Positions 59,608 to 64,000 of a stretch of DNA of 64,000 nucleotides are shown one piece after another. Location: contig JALHIN010000003.1 of assembly GCA_022839995.1 (NCBI GenBank), positions 1 to 64,000 on the forward strand, in the 5' to 3' direction. The stretch's first letter is position 1. Every line of letters begins with the position of its first letter. Both the position numbers and the translations under genes were made by a program. The stretch is from 79-D21 sp022839995 (GTDB taxonomy: Bacteria; Synergistota; Synergistia; Synergistales; 79-D21). The notes under the pieces were generated by a model. The model was not told the DNA's origin. It did no database searches and saw only the letters and a program-made list of their open reading frames with translations.

Positions 59608-61177
59608 GGCACCCATTTTCCTGGGGGGGTTCATGGCATCGGGCAAAACCACTGTCGGCAGGGAGCTCTCCCGCATGACAGGGTACCCCTTCCTGGACAT
59701 GGACGAGACCATCGAAAAAAGAACCGGCCTATCGGTTCCGGAGATTTTCACCCTCTACGGCGAAGGCGCGTTCCGCCGCATGGAAGGGGAACTTCTCCGG
59801 GAGGTCGCGAGTCTGGCGGACTGCATCGTCGCCCTGGGCGGGGGAGTTCTCGTTAACGGTGAAAACCGCCGCCTCGTTGAAAGCTCGGGGACCCTCGTGA
59901 TCCTGGGCGTAAAACCTGAAACAGCCAGGGAAAGGGCGGCAAGCCAGGCCGGGGCGCGCCCATTGCTGGAGAAGAACGACCTTCATGCCCTCTGGGCGGA
60001 ACGCGAGTCTTTCTACGCGAGCGGGAAACTTCGCATTGAAACGGATTCCATTTCACCCGAAGAGGCCGCCCGGGAAATCCAAGCGGGCCTGGGCCTTCCT
60101 CCGGTTCCGCCGCCGGCGATCGAGCGAGTCCTGGAAGGGGTTCGGGGACGCGTCGTCGTGGGTAGCGGCATCCTGGGCCACTTGCCGTCTTTCCTCGACG
60201 AGAGGCAACCTCCCTTCGTCGTAGCCGACACGCTCACGGGTCCCCTCTTCTCTGGGCAACTGGGTGAAACGCGCGGCCTCCACCTGCTTCCCCGGGGGGA
60301 GGAGGCCAAAACGCTGGACCAGGTCAAAGATCTTTACCAGGCTCTTGCAGCCGCCGGGGTGGACAGAGCGGGGGCCCTGGCAGCCCTTGGGGGAGGCACC
60401 GTGGGCGATACGGCAGGTTTCGCCGCAGCCACCTGGATGCGAGGCATCGACCTGGTTCAGTGTCCCACCACGCTACTGGCCCAGGTCGACAGTGCCATGG
60501 GCGGCAAGGTGGGGGTGAACTTACCGGAGGGGAAAAATCTTGTCGGGGCCTTCCACCAGCCCGTTCTAGTCCTGTCGGACGTCTCCTGTCTCGCTTCCCT
60601 CTCCCGAAAGGACTACCGGCAGGGGCTCGGGGAAATCGTGAAATACGGCCTGGGTGAGGACCCCGAGTTCTTCGGCTGGCTGGAAAAACACGCAAAGGCA
60701 TTGCTCGAAAGGCACCCCCCCGCCCTGGCCGAGGCGGTCGGCCGTTGCGCCGAAATCAAGCTCGCTGTCATTGCCGAAGACGAGAAGGAAAAGACCGGGG
60801 CACGGGTCCGCTTAAACCTGGGGCACACAATTGCCCACGCCTTGGAAGCCGCAGGGGGATACGAAACCTGGCAGCACGGGGATGCGGTCTCCGCGGGCCT
60901 CGTGGTGGCAACGCACCTGGCGTACCGGCTTGGGGACTGCGGGGAGAAGCTCCTGCTCCGCCTCGAAGCGTTGCTGGAAGATCTCGGTCTTCCCAGGAGA
61001 CCGGATCGCCCCTGGGAAGAACTGGAACCGTACCTCGCCAGGGACAAGAAGTTCCGTGAAGGAAGACCTCGGCTGGTCCTCCCCGTGGAAGGGGGCCCGT
61101 GCGCCCTGAGGAACGACGTGAGCCTGGACAGGCTCAGGGCTTCATACGAGGAGGTGCGCCAATGGAAAATCGATTGA
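59588..61177 (+). CDS. aroKB: Fused shikimate kinase / 3-dehydroquinate synthase
   Basis: The 529-residue protein joins two non-consecutive shikimate-pathway enzymes. Residues 1-170 are shikimate kinase: P-loop FLGGFMASGKTTVG, shikimate-binding DMDETIEKRTG, VALGGGVLVN and the ARPLL lid. Residues 185-529 are dehydroquinate synthase: GSGILGHLPSFL, GEEAKTLDQVKDLY, LGGGTVGDTAGFAAATWMRG, and metal ligands in LNLGHTIAHALEA and WQHGDAVSAG. Such fusions are known in Thermotoga. ATG 59588 is preferred over an upstream TTG (59573) because GGGGGTG is six bases before it. Confidence 0.95.
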   Translation: MERPRNRAPIFLGGFMASGKTTVGRELSRMTGYPFLDMDETIEKRTGLSVPEIFTLYGEGAFRRMEGELLREVASLADCIVALGGGVLVNGENRRLVESSGTLVILGVKPETARERAASQAGARPLLEKNDLHALWAERESFYASGKLRIETDSISPEEAAREIQAGLGLPPVPPPAIERVLEGVRGRVVVGSGILGHLPSFLDERQPPFVVADTLTGPLFSGQLGETRGLHLLPRGEEAKTLDQVKDLYQALAAAGVDRAGALAALGGGTVGDTAGFAAATWMRGIDLVQCPTTLLAQVDSAMGGKVGVNLPEGKNLVGAFHQPVLVLSDVSCLASLSRKDYRQGLGEIVKYGLGEDPEFFGWLEKHAKALLERHPPALAEAVGRCAEIKLAVIAEDEKEKTGARVRLNLGHTIAHALEAAGGYETWQHGDAVSAGLVVATHLAYRLGDCGEKLLLRLEALLEDLGLPRRPDRPWEELEPYLARDKKFREGRPRLVLPVEGGPCALRNDVSLDRLRASYEEVRQWKID

Positions 61178-61623
61178 AGTTTCTCGTCCTGAACGGCCCA
61201 AACCTGGACCTCCTCGGGGAAAGGGAAACCGGGATCTATGGCGAGGTCACCCTTGAGGAACTGGAGACGCTCTGCAAAAACTGGGGAGCGGAAAGGGACA
61301 TCGAAATCCGCTGCGCCCAGAGCAACCACGAGGGAGAGCTGATCGACCTGCTCCACGCGGCCCGTCTCGACTGCCGGGGAGTTGTGCTCAACGCGGCGGG
61401 CTACACCCACACCAGCGTGGCCCTAAGGGATGCCGTTTCCGCCATCCGGATCCCCGTCGTCGAGGTCCACCTCACAAACACCGCTGCCAGGGAATCCTTC
61501 CGGCACGGCAGCCTGCTGACCGCGGTAGCCTCCGGGCTCGTTATGGGGTTCGGGGCAGCGGGATACGTTCTGGCGCTTGAAGGATTGCTGGGACTCACGA
61601 AAGTGGAGTGGACCGGGACATAG
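61162..61623 (+). CDS. aroQ: 3-dehydroquinate dehydratase, type II
   Basis: The 153-residue protein is the small flavodoxin-fold dehydroquinase. It has FLVLNGPNLDLLGERE (near 7-22), the catalytic Tyr in TGIYGEVTLEEL, QSNHEGELIDLLH, NAAGYTHTSVALRDA and VEVHLTN. GAGGAGGTG precedes the ATG, which lies within the end of aroKB. It completes the chorismate pathway. The 98-base stretch after it (61624-61721) holds only a candidate promoter for the thi genes. Confidence 0.97.
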   Translation: MENRLKFLVLNGPNLDLLGERETGIYGEVTLEELETLCKNWGAERDIEIRCAQSNHEGELIDLLHAARLDCRGVVLNAAGYTHTSVALRDAVSAIRIPVVEVHLTNTAARESFRHGSLLTAVASGLVMGFGAAGYVLALEGLLGLTKVEWTGT

Positions 61624-61721
61624 CGGCGCCCTCCGGCCCCGAAGCGATGGCAGCTTGCGCCGATTCAGCCGGGAGTGGTAAGATTCTCCTGCAACGCTTT
61701 TGACAATCGAAACACACTGTC

Positions 61722-61812
61722 TGCGGGGGGGCCCCTGTGAGGGGCTGAGATAAAGGGTGTTACCCTTTGACCCCACGAACCTGATCCGGGTCATGCCGGC
61801 GTAGGGAGCGAG
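61722..61812 (+). ncRNA. TPP riboswitch (thi box)
   Basis: The conserved thi-box elements are present in order: CTGAGA (61745-61750) after a G-rich/C-rich stem, ACCC region, then GAACCTGATCCGGGTCATGC (61778-61797) and GCGTAGGGA (61800-61808). It binds thiamin diphosphate. Together with the terminator downstream it should switch off thiDME when TPP is plentiful. A possible promoter is TTGCGC (61655-61660) and TAAGAT (61679-61684), 18 bases apart. Confidence 0.95.
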
Positions 61813-61849
61813 GCGGTTTTCTAGCGGTTTCGGCCGCGACTGGAGAATA

Positions 61850-61885
61850 CGGCGGGCTTCCGAAGGGGAGCCCGCCGATTTTTTT
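61850..61885 (+). terminator. Terminator controlled by the TPP riboswitch
   Basis: A perfect 9-bp stem (61850-61858 with 61869-61877) is followed by A and seven T residues (61879-61885), just before the thiD Shine-Dalgarno (GGGAGGTGG). Confidence 0.88.
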
Positions 61886-61900
61886 GCGGGAGGTGGAAAC

Positions 61901-62707
61901 ATGTCCATTTACAGGGGAGTCGCTTTGACCGTCGCGGGAAGCGATTCCGGCGGCGGGGCCGGCGTCCAGGCGGACCTCAAGACTTTCGCCGCGCTGCGCG
62001 TGTTCGGCACAACCGTCCTGACGGCACTGACGGCACAGAACAGCCTGGGGGTCTCTGCCATCCAGGACATTCCGCGGGAAATGATCCGGGCCCAGTTGGA
62101 CGCCGTTTGCGGCGATTTCAAGCTTAATGCCGTCAAAACCGGGATGCTGGGTTCGCGGGAAGCGGTCCTGGAGGTCGCCGGTTGCCTCGCGGGCCGCTGC
62201 CCCTTTCTGATCGTCGACCCGGTCATGGTCGCTACCAGCGGGGATCCCTTGCTGGAACCGGAGGCCGAACGGACCCTGGCGGAGATCCTTGTCCCGAAGG
62301 CCGACCTGGTTACGCCCAACGTTCCCGAAGCGGAAAAACTCACCGGGCGAGCGATCCGGGATGTCGAGGGGATGATCGAGGCCGCTTTCTGCATCGCGCG
62401 GACGGGGGCCCGCGGGGTGCTCGTCAAGGGCGGCCACATGGAGGGAACGGTCCTGAGGGACGTGCTGCTCTGGGAGGGCCGGGTCCAGGTTTTCGAGGAA
62501 CCGAGGATCCCGACGGAAGATACCCACGGAACGGGCTGTACCCTGAGCGCCGCCATCACCGCGGAACTGGCCGCAGGATGCGGAATGGAAGACGCCGTCC
62601 GAAGGGCCCGAACCTACCTGAGGTCGGCTTTGGCCTCCAGTTTTCGCGGGGGAAAGGGACGCGGCTGTCTTGGCCATGCAGTGAGCGTCCCCTGGATCAG
62701 GCCATGA
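61901..62707 (+). CDS. thiD: Hydroxymethylpyrimidine / phosphomethylpyrimidine kinase
   Basis: The 268-residue ribokinase-fold enzyme phosphorylates HMP to HMP-PP for thiamin synthesis. Motifs are ALTVAGSDSGGGAGVQADLKTF (near 8-29; substrate and Lys), KTGMLGS, VTPNVPEAEKLTG, VLVKGGH and the anion-hole/catalytic DTHGTGCTLSAAI (near 208-220). It is the first gene after the TPP riboswitch and overlaps thiM by ATGA. Confidence 0.96.
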   Translation: MSIYRGVALTVAGSDSGGGAGVQADLKTFAALRVFGTTVLTALTAQNSLGVSAIQDIPREMIRAQLDAVCGDFKLNAVKTGMLGSREAVLEVAGCLAGRCPFLIVDPVMVATSGDPLLEPEAERTLAEILVPKADLVTPNVPEAEKLTGRAIRDVEGMIEAAFCIARTGARGVLVKGGHMEGTVLRDVLLWEGRVQVFEEPRIPTEDTHGTGCTLSAAITAELAAGCGMEDAVRRARTYLRSALASSFRGGKGRGCLGHAVSVPWIRP

Positions 62708-63516
62708 GTTTCCCGGCGAAACGTCTTGAAGGCGCCTGGGGCGCCCTCCGGGGACGTTGCCCCCTCGTCTACCACCTGACAAACGGGGTCGCGATGGCCG
62801 AACAGGCCCATGTCTCCCTGGCCGTTGGGGCCTCGCCGGTCATGTCCCTCTGCATCGAAGAGACCCAATCGTTCTCTGGTGTCGCGGATGCGATCCTGAT
62901 CAATATCGGAACCCCGTCTACCGCTTCCCGTGAAATCCTGGAAAGGGCCGCTCTCGCCGCGAAAGAATCCGGCCGCCCGGTCGTCCTCGACCCTGTCGGC
63001 CTCGGAGCCACGGGCTTTCGAAACCGGCTGGTGCGTTCCATTCTTGACACCGGCGGAATCACGGTCGTAAAGGGAAACGCTTCAGAGATCTGCTTCCTGG
63101 CGGGTCAACCCGCATCCGTCCGCGGAGTGGACCGCGGGTTTTCCCCGGACCCGGCAAAGGCAGTGCTCGATGTTGCCCGGCAAGAGAACCTGTTTGCAGT
63201 CGCTACCGGGCAGATCGACTGGGTGAGTGACGGGGAGCGAACATGGGCTGTCGAAGGCGGAAACCCGATGCTCGAAAGCTTCTCGGGAAGCGGCTGTTGG
63301 CTCGGATCCCTGGTCGCGGCCTGTATCGGCGCTTCCGGCGACCCCCTCGGTGGAACCCTGGTCGCCCTCTGCGCCTTTGATTCGGCCGCCGAGGCAGCAG
63401 CTTCGCTCTCCCGTGGGCCGGGGAGTTTCAGGGCTCATTTTCTGGATGCCCTTCACGACCTGGCGCACGGAGCTTCATTTCGTATGACCGAACGGATTCG
63501 GGAGGTGGCGCCGTGA
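62704..63516 (+). CDS. thiM: Hydroxyethylthiazole kinase
   Basis: The 270-residue protein salvages the thiazole moiety by phosphorylating hydroxyethylthiazole. It shows CPLVYHLTNGVAMAEQA (near 21-37), GASPVMS, LINIGT, VVLDPVGLGATGFR, and the conserved GSGCWLGSLVAAC; the usual GTGC of the anion hole is GSGC here. It lies between thiD and thiE, overlapping both by four bases. Confidence 0.95.
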   Translation: MSFPAKRLEGAWGALRGRCPLVYHLTNGVAMAEQAHVSLAVGASPVMSLCIEETQSFSGVADAILINIGTPSTASREILERAALAAKESGRPVVLDPVGLGATGFRNRLVRSILDTGGITVVKGNASEICFLAGQPASVRGVDRGFSPDPAKAVLDVARQENLFAVATGQIDWVSDGERTWAVEGGNPMLESFSGSGCWLGSLVAACIGASGDPLGGTLVALCAFDSAAEAAASLSRGPGSFRAHFLDALHDLAHGASFRMTERIREVAP

Positions 63517-64000
63517 TTCCCCTGTCCAGGAAGCTTTTCCTCACCGTTCTCTTGGATCCGGCATCGACTCCCGGCGGGCTCGTCCTCGAACAGGCCGCAA
63601 AAGCCATCAGGGGAGGGGCGACGGCAATCCAGCTCCGATCCAAGGAGGCATCGGCCCGGGATCTGGCCGCGGTCGGGAAGGCCCTCGGGGCTCTCTGCCG
63701 AAGCCTCGACGTTCTTTTTATCGTCAACGACCGCCTTGACGTGGCCCTCGCCTGCGGGTCAGACGGCGTCCACCTCGGCCAGGCCGATCTTCCCATCGAA
63801 GCCGCAAGGGAAATTGCCCCCCGCGGCTTCGTGATCGGGGCTTCCGCTCATGACCCGGAAGAAGCTCGCGAAGCCGAAAGGCTTGGTGCCGACTATCTCG
63901 GCGTCGGGGCCATTTTTCCCACCTCGACGAAAGGAAATGCCCGGTTCATCGGGATCGGGGGATTCCGTGCCGTCCTTGGGGCCACGACCCTTCCCTGCGT
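63513..64000 (+). CDS. thiE: Thiamin-phosphate synthase (3' end outside the window)
   Basis: A GTG start overlaps the thiM stop (GTGA) behind GGAGGTGG. The 162 residues in view form most of the ThiE barrel, which joins HMP-PP and thiazole phosphate: AIQLRSKEAS (pyrophosphate-binding; LRxK), FIVNDRLDVALACGSDGVHLGQ (near 69-90, substrate and metal Asp), IGASAHDPEEA, and YLGVGAIFPTSTKG. The frame is open at base 64000, so about 45-55 residues are missing. Confidence 0.95.
   Translation, partial: MIPLSRKLFLTVLLDPASTPGGLVLEQAAKAIRGGATAIQLRSKEASARDLAAVGKALGALCRSLDVLFIVNDRLDVALACGSDGVHLGQADLPIEAAREIAPRGFVIGASAHDPEEAREAERLGADYLGVGAIFPTSTKGNARFIGIGGFRAVLGATTLPC

Noticed and set aside
61698..61730. 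TTGACA at 61700-61705 as the thi promoter.
   Set aside because: No -10 element occurs at 15-19 bases; that position is G-rich riboswitch sequence. TTGCGC-18-TAAGAT upstream fits better.

Overview
The window is a high-GC bacterial chromosome segment with densely packed genes. Many neighbouring genes overlap by ATGA or TTGA. It lacks tRNAs, rRNAs, insertion sequences and CRISPR arrays as far as I can see. A DUF3798 periplasmic protein, a DUF1576 membrane protein, a small-plus-large sodium:solute symporter, a giant CoA-dehydratase-activase fusion and an amino-acid-centred gene set together suggest an anaerobic, amino-acid-metabolising member of the Synergistota. That assignment is inferred from gene families, not from a marker gene.

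Layout. 1-6.4 kb: an amino-acid or peptide utilisation cluster (aminotransferase, IclR regulator, unknown TIM-barrel-like protein, M24 peptidase, DUF3798 protein, GntR/FCD regulator). 6.5-15.5 kb: murE, an arylacetate-CoA ligase, a nicotinamidase-like hydrolase, a broken esterase next to an ATP-grasp enzyme, proC, and a two-gene SSF symporter. 15.5-16.4 kb: two orphan pilin-type genes, one frame-interrupted. 16.5-24.6 kb (minus): ilvL-ilvN-ilvC-leuA-leuC-leuD-leuB-ilvB. 24.7-30.8 kb (minus): HD-GYP/PAS sensor, trehalose synthase TreT, DUF1576 protein and a small conserved protein. 30.9-38.0 kb: m5U RNA methyltransferase, a membrane-anchored small protein, a diguanylate cyclase and the 1490-residue activase fusion. 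38.0-42.5 kb (minus): TolC-MacA-MacB(ATPase)-MacB(permease) efflux operon, divergent from a CpxR/CpxA-like two-component system plus CapA (42.7-46.0 kb). 46.0-52.8 kb: complete trpEGDCFBA operon. 52.8-53.9 kb (minus): pheA. 54.0-61.6 kb: aroF-tyrA-aroA-aroE-aroC-aroKB-aroQ. 61.7-64.0 kb: TPP riboswitch with thiD-thiM-thiE.

The most striking feature is regulatory. Six transcription units share one architecture: a near-consensus sigma-70 promoter, a short leader peptide with a good Shine-Dalgarno and amino-acid-biased codons, a strong intrinsic terminator, then a structural gene with its own strong Shine-Dalgarno. The leader codons match the pathway. Three Trp codons precede trpE. A Leu/Val/Ile run precedes ilvN. 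A mixed Tyr/Phe/Trp leader precedes aroF. Pro-rich codons precede proC. Three consecutive Phe codons precede the arylacetate-CoA ligase. A Tyr-x-Tyr-x-Tyr stretch precedes the symporter genes. This looks like ribosome-mediated attenuation used as a general amino-acid control strategy. The Phe and Tyr examples suggest that the arylacetate ligase and the symporter are starvation-induced salvage functions rather than catabolic ones.

Together the genes give all steps from DAHP synthase to chorismate, both specific dehydratase/dehydrogenase branches to Phe and Tyr, all of Trp, most of Leu/Val synthesis (ilvD and ilvE are not in the window), the last step of Pro, and thiamin salvage.
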